DNA of 15,444 nt from Verrucomicrobiota bacterium (GCA_023446735.1 JAEXPQ010000250.1:1-15444); one strand, 5' to 3'. Shown: positions 8,036 through 15,221, counted from the stretch's first letter. The notes: generated by a model from the letters alone, not told the origin. Program-made: numbers and translations.

Positions 8036-8064
8036 TTGACGAGCCCCGCGAGGAGCGACACGTT
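8036..8064 (+). promoter_or_regulatory. Possible sigma-70 promoter of tRNA-Gln (weak)
   Basis: TTGACG at 8036-8041 matches five of six -35 bases. A 17-nt spacer leads to CACGTT at 8059-8064, which matches only two of six -10 bases. Placement about 18 nt upstream of the tRNA is sensible, but the -10 is poor. Confidence 0.28.
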
Positions 8065-8081
8065 CCGCCCCTCGCGCACAC

Positions 8082-8155
8082 TGCCTGGTGGTGTAAGGGT
8101 AGCACAGGTGACTTTGACTCACCTAGTCCTGGTTCGAATCCAGGCCGGGCAGCCA
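8082..8155 (+). tRNA. tRNA-Gln (anticodon UUG), CCA encoded
   Basis: The gene folds into a complete cloverleaf. The acceptor stem TGCCTGG (8082-8088) pairs with CCGGGCA (8145-8151) with one G-U pair, followed by discriminator G8152 and an encoded CCA at 8153-8155. The anticodon stem GGTGA/TCACC (8107-8111 and 8119-8123) encloses the loop CTTTGAC with anticodon TTG at 8114-8116. The T stem is CCTGG/CCAGG around TTCGAAT. The weak U1-A72 first pair is an identity element of bacterial tRNA-Gln and supports the call. It reads CAA, and CAG by wobble. The convergent VTT-family gene ends 22 nt downstream on the other strand. Confidence 0.96.
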
Positions 8156-8177
8156 GTCGCAACGAGCCTCCGCTCCG

Positions 8178-8843
8178 CTACGGCTTGCTCGTGTCCCCCC
8201 GGCGCCGTCGCAGCGCCAGGTATACCAGCGGCCAAGTCGCCAACGGCAGCACGATGCTCGCCCCCGCCGCCCAGCCCAGGCTCTTCAGCGCACTGGCTCC
8301 GATCGCCGCGTACGCGAAGCCGGTCGGCACGCACCCCACCGCCAAGGCCGTGAAATACGCGCGTGGCGCCAGTCCGCCGACGCCGGCCAGGCACGAGGCC
8401 GCTTCTTGCACCACCGGCACCGAACGCGTCGCCGCGATCACCAGCGGCCCGTGCCGTTGCATCGCCTCCTCCACCCAGGCCAACCCGCGCTCCCCAGCGA
8501 TCCGCCGCGCGACCCGGGCACCCCAGCGCCGGCAGACGAGAAACGCGATGCTGCCCGAGAGAAACAGTCCGACCGCCGCCGCCACCCCGCCCCAAACCCA
8601 GCCCAGCCCGCTTCCGAGCGCGCTCATCACCAACGTCGCGGGGATCGGCAGGAAACTGTCGCCGGCCAGCAGCCCGACGCCGAGCACACCGAAACCCAGC
8701 CGGGTGGCTCCGGCCAAACCGCCCTCGCTCACCGCGGCCGCGGCCCACGGTTCCAGGCTGGGCCCAAGCACCAACCACGGCAGAATCGGCACCAGCAGGA
8801 TCGCCAACAACAGACCGGCGATTCGCATCTTCGCGAGGTTCAT
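8178..8843 (-). CDS. VTT/DedA-like (TVP38/TMEM64 superfamily) membrane protein
   Basis: This is a 221-residue integral inner-membrane protein with about five or six hydrophobic segments (about 8-28, 45-63, 70-104, 132-155, 163-182 and 190-211). The family signature elements are a re-entrant region with FLPIPATLVMSALGSGLGWV (64-83), a glycine-rich helix followed by an Arg-rich loop CRRWGARVARRIAGERG (104-120), and RSVPVVQEAASCLAGVGG (140-157) with the conserved Arg and Pro. Relatives act in lipid scrambling, undecaprenyl-phosphate recycling or membrane-potential maintenance. Which of these applies here is not readable from sequence. The first residues MNLAKMRIAG are plausible, and the open frame upstream of 8843 is low-complexity, so the ATG at 8843 is chosen. 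Arg/Lys at the C-terminus fits a cytoplasmic end. A 150-bp gap separates it from the divergent small membrane protein gene. Confidence 0.8.
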   Translation of the reverse strand: MNLAKMRIAGLLLAILLVPILPWLVLGPSLEPWAAAAVSEGGLAGATRLGFGVLGVGLLAGDSFLPIPATLVMSALGSGLGWVWGGVAAAVGLFLSGSIAFLVCRRWGARVARRIAGERGLAWVEEAMQRHGPLVIAATRSVPVVQEAASCLAGVGGLAPRAYFTALAVGCVPTGFAYAAIGASALKSLGWAAGASIVLPLATWPLVYLALRRRRGDTSKP

Positions 8844-8993
8844 CGCCCCACCCTGCCCCGGCCCGCCAAACCCGGTCAAGCCGCGCAAGCGCCATTTATG
8901 GCCGCGCCGTGCCCGCACCGCGGCGGCTTCTATCGGAGCCCCGCCACGGGCGCCGATTTGCCAAAACCTCCGGCCTGCGCTTATCGGTGGCAC

Positions 8994-9239
8994 ATGTCCG
9001 AACCGGCCACCCGCAAAGTTTCCCCCAAGAACGTCCTCATCGACGCCGTGCTCACCGGCGCGGCCTTCGTGCTCTTCTTCCGCCTCGCCGAGCCCCACGT
9101 GCCCTCCGAGGACCCCTTCCAGATCAAGCTCTGGTCGGGCTACTGCGCCGCCTGCATGACCGGCGTGTTCTGGCTCGCCTGGCAGATGCTCAAGGCGGTC
9201 TACCGCCACCAGCGCGAGGCCGCCCGCGCCCGGCAGTAG
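8994..9239 (+). CDS. Small predicted membrane protein, unknown function
   Basis: This 81-residue protein starts at the ATG at 8994 (MSEPATRKVSPKN). Two hydrophobic segments are visible: about 14-31 (VLIDAVLTGAAFVLFFRL) and about 48-66 (SGYCAACMTGVFWLAWQML). They are joined by an acidic loop (EPHVPSEDPFQ). Lys/Arg-rich ends on both sides suggest both termini are in the cytoplasm and the loop in the periplasm. Cys51 and Cys54 lie at the start of the second segment (CAAC), which could be a redox pair or chance. I do not recognise the family. The gene is divergent from the VTT-family gene (150 bp) and convergent with tatC (58 bp), so it is probably transcribed alone. The membrane pattern makes it more credible than other short frames nearby. 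Confidence 0.6.
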   Translation: MSEPATRKVSPKNVLIDAVLTGAAFVLFFRLAEPHVPSEDPFQIKLWSGYCAACMTGVFWLAWQMLKAVYRHQREAARARQ

Positions 9240-9297
9240 TCAAAACTCGGTGTCACCCGCCGGCGGCGCGCGGACTGCTCCGCCCGGCCGCCGCGGC

Positions 9298-10131
9298 TCA
9301 GGTTCCGTAGGTGTCCCGCCACTCGGCCTGCTCGGCCAGCGCCTTGCGGCGCTCGATGACCGTCGCGACCACGAGCGAGATCTCGAACAGCGCCCACATC
9401 GGGCCGGCCACGAGGAACATCGTCACCGGGTCCTGCGTGGGCGTGATCACCGCCGCGGCCACCAGGCAGATCACGATCACCAGCCGGCGCGAACGGCGAA
9501 ACGTCGCCACCTCCACGATACCGAAGTACGACGCCGCGACGAGCAGGAGCGGAAACTCGAAGATCGCGCCCATGCCGAGCACCAGCCACGTGAACATGCT
9601 GTAGTACGAGCCCACGGTCCACAGCATCGCGTAGCCCATCCATTGCGTGGTGCTGATCGACACCTCGATCGACTTCGGCACCAGCAGCAGATAGCTGAAG
9701 GCCGCCCCGCCCACGAACAGCGCGATGCCGAACACGATCGCCGGCCGCAGCACGCGCTTCTCCTTCTCCGAAAGCGCCGGGCCGATGAACTGCCCGAGGA
9801 AGAACAATACGAACGGGATTGCGGCCACCAGCGCCGGCACCAGGCACACCTGCACCATCACGCCGTAGACCTCCATCGGCGAATCCGTCCGCAGCTCGAG
9901 CTTCAGCTCCGGAAAACCCGCGATCGCCCGGCGCCACGGCCATTCGAGAAACTCCCGCACCTGCGGCATGAACACGCCCGACAACGTGGCGAGGACCACG
10001 ACGGTGATCGCGCACTTCACCAGCGTCCACCGCAGCTCCTCGAGGTGATCGAGGAAACCCATCACCTTCTCGCCGGCGGCGGCGGGCGCGGCGGCGAGAT
10101 CGTCGGCGGGAGGCTGTGGTGCGTTCGGCAC
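9298..10131 (-). CDS. tatC: Sec-independent (Tat) protein translocase subunit TatC
   Basis: TatC is the polytopic inner-membrane receptor for twin-arginine signal peptides and works with TatA/TatB to export folded proteins. This copy has 277 residues with a GTG start at 10131. Six hydrophobic segments are at about 37-57, 92-113, 130-151, 173-200, 215-232 and 236-258. The cytoplasmic N-terminal motif FLDHLEELRW (26-35) forms the signal-peptide site. Glu192 in FEFPLLL corresponds to the conserved glutamate of helix 4. FLGQFIGPALSEKEKRVLRP (111-130) and ITPTQDPVTMFLVAGPM (229-245) are also family blocks. A 24-residue Ala/Pro-rich extension precedes the core and contains a Met24 that could be an alternative start. 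No tatA or tatB is adjacent. sufU ends 32 nt upstream on the same strand, so co-transcription is likely. The multi-cluster ferredoxin at the left edge is of a class often exported by Tat. Confidence 0.96.
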   Translation of the reverse strand: MPNAPQPPADDLAAAPAAAGEKVMGFLDHLEELRWTLVKCAITVVVLATLSGVFMPQVREFLEWPWRRAIAGFPELKLELRTDSPMEVYGVMVQVCLVPALVAAIPFVLFFLGQFIGPALSEKEKRVLRPAIVFGIALFVGGAAFSYLLLVPKSIEVSISTTQWMGYAMLWTVGSYYSMFTWLVLGMGAIFEFPLLLVAASYFGIVEVATFRRSRRLVIVICLVAAAVITPTQDPVTMFLVAGPMWALFEISLVVATVIERRKALAEQAEWRDTYGT

Positions 10132-10163
10132 GGCTCCGACTCAGCGGGGCCGGGGCCGGGGCG

Positions 10164-10613
10164 TCAAGTCGCTGGCTCGTCCACCGCGCCGCCCAGCGCC
10201 CGCTCCAACGCCTGCCACGCCAGCGACGCGCATTGCACGCGTTGCGGGAACTCCGCCGCCCCGCCCAACGCCCCCAGGTCGCCAAGGGCCTCCCGCTCCT
10301 CCGCGGCCAGTCCCTCGCCGGCAAGCAACCGCCGCACCTGGGTGGCCGTCGCCAGCGCCTCGGCCACCGTGCGCCCACGCAACCGCGCCGCGAGCAGCGA
10401 TGCCGAAGCCTGGCTGAGCGCGCAGCCTTGCCCGGTGAAGGTCGCCTCCTCGATCCGGCGCGCGGCGTTGACGCGCAAGTGCAGCGCCACCTCGTCCCCG
10501 CAAGCAGGGTTCTCCGCGGCCGCGCCGTGCGTTTCGCCGGCGCAGGCGCCGCGGTGCCGCGGGCGCCGCGCATGGTCGAGGATGATTTCCCGATGGAGTT
10601 CGCGCAGGTCCAC
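10164..10613 (-). CDS. sufU: SufU-type iron-sulfur cluster assembly protein
   Basis: This 149-residue cytosolic protein has a NifU N-terminal (IscU-like) fold. It accepts sulfur from a SufS-type cysteine desulfurase for Fe-S cluster assembly. The three ligand cysteines and the aspartate are present: Cys38 and Asp40 in NPACGDE, Cys64 in GQGCALSQASASL, and Cys128 in RVQCASLAW. There are 64 residues between Cys64 and Cys128, about 20 more than in IscU, and no histidine precedes the last cysteine; both are hallmarks of zinc-binding SufU rather than IscU. The start is GTG at 10613 (MDLRELHREIILDHARRP), which places the first helix correctly. sufS is not adjacent, which is unusual because sufU generally sits beside it. 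tatC follows after 32 nt. The gene is divergent from the pyruvate, phosphate dikinase gene across a 267-bp gap that contains a promoter for the latter. Confidence 0.9.
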   Translation of the reverse strand: MDLRELHREIILDHARRPRHRGACAGETHGAAAENPACGDEVALHLRVNAARRIEEATFTGQGCALSQASASLLAARLRGRTVAEALATATQVRRLLAGEGLAAEEREALGDLGALGGAAEFPQRVQCASLAWQALERALGGAVDEPAT

Positions 10614-10775
10614 CCGGCGAACTTGGCGGCCGCCCCGCCGGCACGCAACCCGCGACGCCGCCCTCCCCGACCGCCTGGTCCGGCGGCAGAATCAGTCCCG
10701 CCCCGCCCCGCGGCCCGCCGCCAGAAAGGCCGCTTCTTCCCGCCCGCGCCGCAATCCGTCCGGAGGCTCACGCCA

Positions 10776-10804
10776 TTGACACAATTCCAGCATCACAGGA
10801 TAAC
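10776..10804 (+). promoter_or_regulatory. Sigma-70 promoter of the pyruvate, phosphate dikinase gene
   Basis: A perfect -35 hexamer TTGACA (10776-10781) is followed by an optimal 17-nt spacer and GATAAC (10799-10804), matching four of six -10 bases including A2 and A5. It sits in a local AT-rich patch within very GC-rich DNA. Transcription would start near 10811 and leave a leader of about 70 nt before the ATG at 10881. Confidence 0.6.
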
Positions 10805-10880
10805 CGAGGCACTTTCCGCCAGTGCCGATCCGGTCACCCCCTTCCGGATCTACCCATCGTTCCTCAACCCTAAAACAGCG

Positions 10881-13679
10881 ATGCCTGCGAAAACCAAAGC
10901 CCCCAAGTCCGCCGCCACGAAGGCGCCGGCTCCCCAGAAGAAATCCCCGGCCGCCAAGGCCCCGAAGTACGTCCATGTCTTCGGCGCCGGCAAAGCCGAC
11001 GGCGACGGGTCCATGCGCGCCCTGCTCGGCGGCAAGGGAGCCAACCTCCACGAGATGACCCGCATCGGCCTGCCGGTGCCTCCCGGCTTCACCATCACCA
11101 CCGAGGTCTGCACCTATTTCTACGCGAACAAGCGCACCTACCCGAAGGAGCTCCAGGCCCAGATGGAGGCCGGCATGGCCAACATGGAGAAGATCATGGG
11201 CACGAAGTTCGGCGCCACCTCCGGCATGCCCCTGCTCGTCTCGGTCCGTTCGGGCGCCCGCGACTCGATGCCCGGGATGATGGATACGATCCTCAATCTC
11301 GGCCTCAACGACCAGACCGTCGTCGCCCTCGAGCACGCCACCAACAACCCGCGTTTCGCCTGGGACTGCTACCGCCGCTTCATCCAGATGTACGGCGATG
11401 TCGTCCTCGGCGTGCAGAAGCGCGAGCACGAGGACCACGAGCCGTTCGAGACCGTCATCCACACCCTCAAGCACGAGCGCTACCGCGCCGACCTCGAGGA
11501 CTCGAAGCTCACCGCCGCCGACCAGCAGGAGCTCGTGAAGCGCTTCAAGGCGCTCGTGAAGGAGCGCACCGGCCGCGACTTCCCGAACGACCCGTGGGAC
11601 CAGCTCCGCGGCGCCGCCGGCGCCGTGTTCGGTTCCTGGATGAACGACCGCGCCATCGTGTACCGCCAGAAGTACAACATCCCCACCGAATGGGGCACCG
11701 CGGTGAACGTCCAAGCCATGGTCTTCGGCAACACGGGCGACAACTCCGGCTCCGGCGTGGCCTTCACCCGCAACCCCGCCAACGGCACCAACGAGTTCTA
11801 CGGCGAGTTCCTCATCAACGCCCAGGGCGAGGATGTCGTCGCGGGCGTGCGCACCCCCGAGCCGGTGGCCAAACTCAAGGAGCAGCTTCCGAAGACCTAC
11901 TCCGAACTGCTCAAAGTCCGCGCCCTCCTCGAGAAGCACTTCAAGGACGTGCAGGACATCGAGTTCACCATCCAGGACGGCAAGCTCTTCATGCTTCAGA
12001 CGCGCAACGGCAAACGCACCGCCGCCGCCGCGCTCAAGTTCTCCATCGATATGGTGAAGGAGAAGCTCATCGACTGGCAGACCGCCATCCTGCGCAACCC
12101 GGCCGACCAGCTCGAGCAGCTCCTCGCCCCCATCTTCGATCTCGCCGAGGTCAAGAAGGCCGAACGCATCGCCACCGGCCTGCCCGCCGGCCCCGGTGCC
12201 GCCACCGGCAAGATCTACTTCAACGCCGACCGCGCCGTCACCGCCTTCGAGAAGGGCGAGAAGGTGCTGCTCGTCCGTGTCGAGACCTCGCCCGAGGACC
12301 TGCGCGGCATGATCGCCGCCGAAGGCATCCTCACCGCCCGCGGCGGCGTCTCCTCGCACGCCGCCCTCGTCGCCCGCCAGATGGGCAAGGTCTGCGTCTG
12401 CGGCGCCGCCGCCGTCCAGATCGACTACGACAAGAAGATCGCGACCATCGCCGGCCAGACCTTCGCCGAGGGCGACTACCTCTCGATCGACGGCACCTCC
12501 GGCTCCGTCTACGCCGGCCAGATCAAGACCGCGCCCTCCGAGATCATCGCCGGCCTGCTCCACGGCGATGCCGCCGCCAAGCAGACCGAGAAGTTCAAGA
12601 GCTACGCCCAGCTCATGAAGTGGTGCGCGCAGGTCACCCGTCTCCAGGTCCGCACCAACGCCGACACCCCCGAGCAGGCCCAGAACGCCATGGCCTTCGG
12701 CGCCACCGGTATCGGCCTCACGCGCACCGAACACATGTTCTTCGAGGGCGACCGCATCGATGCGATGCGCGAGATGATCCTCGCCGACACCACTGGCGCC
12801 CGCGAGGCCGCCCTCGCCAAGATCCTGCCCTACCAGCGCAGCGACTTCCTCGGGATCTTCAAGGCGCTGAAGGGCTTCCCGGCCACGATCCGTTTCCTGG
12901 ATCCGCCGCTGCACGAGTTTCTCCCGAACTCGAAGGAGCAGCAGATGGACCTCGCCCGGAAGCTCAACATCCCGGTCGAGAAGATCATGGCCCGCGTGCG
13001 CGAGCTGCATGAGTTCAACCCGATGCTCGGTTTCCGAGGCTGCCGCCTCGGCATCCGGTATCCGGAGATCACCGCCATGCAGGCCCGCGCCGTGTTCGAG
13101 GCCGCCGTCGAGGCGAAGCAGGCCGGCGTGAAGGCCAACCCCGAGATCATGATCCCGCTGGTCGGCTTCAAGAAGGAGCTCGATCTGCAGGTCGCCGTCG
13201 TCCACGAGGTCGCCGCCGCCGTGCAGAAGGAGGCGAAGACCAAGATCGCCTACAAGGTCGGCACGATGATCGAGATCCCGCGCGGCGCCATCACCGCCGA
13301 CGAGATTGCGCACACCGCCGAGTTCTTCAGCTTCGGCACCAACGATCTCACGCAGACCTGCCTCGGCATGTCGCGCGACGACTCCGGCACGTTCCTCCCC
13401 GCCTACCAGGACGCCGAGATCGTGAAGAAGAACCCGTTCGCGTCGATCGACCAGACCGGCGTCGGCAAGCTCATCGAGATCGCCATCGAGAAGGGCCGCC
13501 AGACCCGGCCCGACATCAAGCTCGGCATCTGCGGCGAGCACGGCGGCGATCCGGACAGCGTGAAGTTCTGCCACAAGGCCGGCCTCACCTACGTCTCGTG
13601 CTCGCCCTTCCGCGTCCCGGTCGCGCGCCTCGCCGCCGCCCAGGCCGCCGTCGCCGAGTTGAAGGCCGCCAAGAAGTAG
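10881..13679 (+). CDS. ppdK: Pyruvate, phosphate dikinase
   Basis: This 932-residue cytosolic enzyme interconverts pyruvate + ATP + Pi and PEP + AMP + PPi. The first 29 residues are a Lys/Ala/Pro-rich extension (MPAKTKAPKSAATKAP...) not typical of the family. The ATP-grasp domain starts at about 32 with KYVHVFGAGKADGDG and includes VSVRSGARDSMPGMMDTILN. The phosphohistidine domain (about 430-540) has TARGGVSSHAALVARQMGK with catalytic His493. The TIM-barrel domain that binds PEP/pyruvate (about 560-925) contains GIGLTRTEHMF, FGTNDLTQT, GICGEHGGDP and YVSCSPFRVPVARL with catalytic Cys907. The position two before His493, normally the regulatory Thr, is Ser491. Length, catalytic residues and order all fit PPDK rather than PEP synthase. 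The ATG at 10881 is the first in-frame ATG after the promoter; no Shine-Dalgarno is evident. A strong terminator follows 47 nt after the stop. Confidence 0.96.
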   Translation: MPAKTKAPKSAATKAPAPQKKSPAAKAPKYVHVFGAGKADGDGSMRALLGGKGANLHEMTRIGLPVPPGFTITTEVCTYFYANKRTYPKELQAQMEAGMANMEKIMGTKFGATSGMPLLVSVRSGARDSMPGMMDTILNLGLNDQTVVALEHATNNPRFAWDCYRRFIQMYGDVVLGVQKREHEDHEPFETVIHTLKHERYRADLEDSKLTAADQQELVKRFKALVKERTGRDFPNDPWDQLRGAAGAVFGSWMNDRAIVYRQKYNIPTEWGTAVNVQAMVFGNTGDNSGSGVAFTRNPANGTNEFYGEFLINAQGEDVVAGVRTPEPVAKLKEQLPKTYSELLKVRALLEKHFKDVQDIEFTIQDGKLFMLQTRNGKRTAAAALKFSIDMVKEKLIDWQTAILRNPADQLEQLLAPIFDLAEVKKAERIATGLPAGPGAATGKIYFNADRAVTAFEKGEKVLLVRVETSPEDLRGMIAAEGILTARGGVSSHAALVARQMGKVCVCGAAAVQIDYDKKIATIAGQTFAEGDYLSIDGTSGSVYAGQIKTAPSEIIAGLLHGDAAAKQTEKFKSYAQLMKWCAQVTRLQVRTNADTPEQAQNAMAFGATGIGLTRTEHMFFEGDRIDAMREMILADTTGAREAALAKILPYQRSDFLGIFKALKGFPATIRFLDPPLHEFLPNSKEQQMDLARKLNIPVEKIMARVRELHEFNPMLGFRGCRLGIRYPEITAMQARAVFEAAVEAKQAGVKANPEIMIPLVGFKKELDLQVAVVHEVAAAVQKEAKTKIAYKVGTMIEIPRGAITADEIAHTAEFFSFGTNDLTQTCLGMSRDDSGTFLPAYQDAEIVKKNPFASIDQTGVGKLIEIAIEKGRQTRPDIKLGICGEHGGDPDSVKFCHKAGLTYVSCSPFRVPVARLAAAQAAVAELKAAKK

Positions 13680-13690
13680 CGATCCGGTAT

Positions 13691-13726
13691 CGTTCTCGTT
13701 CTCCTACTCCTTCTCGTTCTCCCTCC
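13691..13726. repeat. Six-unit degenerate hexamer tract (CGTTCT-like)
   Basis: Six consecutive hexamers of the type CGTTCT/CCTTCT follow the ppdK stop codon. Units 1, 2 and 5 are identical (CGTTCT) and the others differ at one to three bases. A 12-nt block TTCTCGTTCTCC occurs exactly twice, at 13693-13704 and 13711-13722. The top strand is almost all pyrimidine, the bottom almost all purine. Its function is unknown. Confidence 0.75.
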
Positions 13727-13752
13727 GCCCCGCGCCCACCCCGGCGCGGGGC
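13727..13752 (+). terminator. Rho-independent terminator of ppdK
   Basis: A perfect 10-bp stem, GCCCCGCGCC (13727-13736) with GGCGCGGGGC (13743-13752), closes a 6-nt loop. It is followed by TTTCTCTTCTC, a pyrimidine tail rich in T. It lies 47 nt after the ppdK stop. The interrupted T run makes it slightly imperfect, but position and stem strength are convincing. Confidence 0.75.
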
Positions 13753-14038
13753 TTTCTCTTCTCAGGCGGCGCCTCCTGCCCCTGCTCCTGCGCCACTTCC
13801 TTCACGCTCCAACACCCCGGGGCGGTCCGTCCCGGAGCGCCGTTGCGCGCTCGCTGCTGAATGCTCGCATCATTCCCTCCGCACCGCGCGTCTCCCACCC
13901 ATTTGCAAATCGACCATCAAAAAACCGGAAATCGCCGCTCCTCCCTTTGATAGATCTTTGAACACAATCCGCTCCCGCTTCGGCCGATGTGTGGGTAACG
14001 TCCGCGCCATCCCCCCAGCCATCCTTCCCTCCCGCTTC

Positions 14039-15163
14039 ATGACCAAGATCCTTGTCATCGACGATGAAGTCATGCTCCGCGAAGCCATCGTGCTCGGCCT
14101 GCGCGCCGAGAATTTCGAGGTCTTCGAGGCCGAAGACGGCATCAGCGGCATGCAGCTCGCCCGCTCCGTCCATCCCGACCTGATCGTCAGCGACATCAAC
14201 ATGAAGGGCATGGACGGTTACGACACCCTCTCCGCCCTGCGCACCGACAAGACCACGGCCAACATCCCCTTCGTGCTCATGACCGGCCGCGCCGACCTCA
14301 AGGGCATGCGCCACGGCATGTCCCTCGGCGCCGACGATTACCTGCCGAAGCCCTTCCGCCTCCACGAGCTGGTCGATGTCGTGCGCACCCGCCTGCGCAA
14401 ACAGCAGGCGATCCGCGAGGAGGCCGAGCACCGACTCTCCGAACTGCGTAGCAACATCTCCATGATGCTGCCCCACGAGCTGCTCACCCCGCTCACCGGC
14501 ATCATCGGCATGGCCGAGATGATCGTGAACGAGTCCGGCAGCCTCACCCCCGCCGAACTCCGCGAATTCGGCAACGACATCAAGCTCTCGGGCGTGCGCC
14601 TTCACCGGCTCATCATGAACTTCCTGGTCTACGCCCAGATCGAGATGATGACCGTCCAGCCCGAGCGCGTGCGCGCTCTGCGCGAGGTGACGCCGATCCC
14701 GGCATCCGGCACCGTGGAGAACGCCGCACGGCGCAAGACCCAGGACACCGGACGCGGCTTCGACCTGCAACTCGACCTCCAGCCGGGCCTGGTCGCCATG
14801 TCCGAGTCCAACCTCGCCAAGATCGTCGAGGAACTCGTCGACAACGCCTGCAAGTTCTCCCCCGCCGGCAAACCGGTCGTCGTGCGCACGCTCAGCGACG
14901 GCGCCTGGACCGAGATCAACGTCTCCGACCAGGGCCGCGGCATGAAGCCCGAGCACGTGGCCAACATCGGCGCCTATGTGCAGTTCGAACGCCGTATCCA
15001 CGAACAACAGGGGTCGGGCCTCGGCCTCGCAATCGTCTCGCGGCTGGCCGAACTCCACGGCGGCCAGATCACGATCACCAGCCAACCCGACATGGGCACC
15101 ACGGTGACCGTCCATCTCCCGGCCTCCCCGGTTCCCTTTCCCGGCGCCAACGGCGCCAACTGA
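14039..15163 (+). CDS. Hybrid histidine kinase: N-terminal receiver followed by HisKA and HATPase_c
   Basis: This is a 374-residue soluble two-component protein. The receiver domain (1 to about 122) has Asp8/Asp9, phospho-acceptor Asp52 (LIVSDINMKGMDG), Thr82 and Lys104 (YLPKPF). A helical linker leads to the dimerisation domain with phospho-acceptor His146 in MMLPHELLTPLTGIIGM, the standard H-E-x-x-T-P layout. The ATPase domain (about 240-362) has the N box EELVDNACKFS (Asn269), the G1 box DQGRGM (Asp297) and the G2 box QGSGLGLAI. All catalytic residues for autophosphorylation are present. There is no transmembrane or sensor domain, so the input probably comes from another kinase phosphorylating Asp52. 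No output domain or partner gene is adjacent. The ATG at 14039 begins exactly at the first receiver strand (MTKILVIDDE). A pyrimidine-rich tract (CTTCCCTCCC) lies upstream instead of a Shine-Dalgarno. The downstream pathway is unknown. Confidence 0.93.
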   Translation: MTKILVIDDEVMLREAIVLGLRAENFEVFEAEDGISGMQLARSVHPDLIVSDINMKGMDGYDTLSALRTDKTTANIPFVLMTGRADLKGMRHGMSLGADDYLPKPFRLHELVDVVRTRLRKQQAIREEAEHRLSELRSNISMMLPHELLTPLTGIIGMAEMIVNESGSLTPAELREFGNDIKLSGVRLHRLIMNFLVYAQIEMMTVQPERVRALREVTPIPASGTVENAARRKTQDTGRGFDLQLDLQPGLVAMSESNLAKIVEELVDNACKFSPAGKPVVVRTLSDGAWTEINVSDQGRGMKPEHVANIGAYVQFERRIHEQQGSGLGLAIVSRLAELHGGQITITSQPDMGTTVTVHLPASPVPFPGANGAN

Positions 15164-15221
15164 GCCAACACCTGCAATTGCCGCGAGTCTACGAGCGAGA
15201 CGCCCACACTACTGGTGAAAT

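Larger units (their letters stand above)
13680..14038. other. 359-bp intergenic region after ppdK
   Basis: This gap holds a hexamer repeat tract (13691-13726) and a terminator hairpin (13727-13752). The stretch 13753-14038 has no convincing gene. Bases 13900-13970 are markedly AT-rich for this genome (runs such as ATTTGCAAAT and CAAAAAACC), as expected for the promoter region of the downstream kinase gene. No hexamer pair there is good enough to call a promoter. Reading frames crossing the gap are extensions of the neighbouring genes' frames. Confidence 0.6.

Noticed and set aside
8161..8193. Partial inverted repeat near ACGAGC...GCTCGT downstream of tRNA-Gln
   Set aside because: It overlaps the coding end of the VTT-family gene, pairs over only six bases and has no T tract, so it is not called as a tRNA terminator.
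10692..13574. 960-codon open frame on the minus strand, antisense to ppdK
   Set aside because: It mirrors the strong third-position GC bias of ppdK. The translation is low-complexity (Gly/Leu/Asp/Val/Ala-rich) with no recognisable motif, while the plus strand encodes an intact enzyme.
13983..13990. GCCGATGT before the hybrid kinase, resembling a sigma-28 -10 element
   Set aside because: The expected -35 core 15 nt upstream is ACAA rather than TAAA, only two of four matches, so it is not called.
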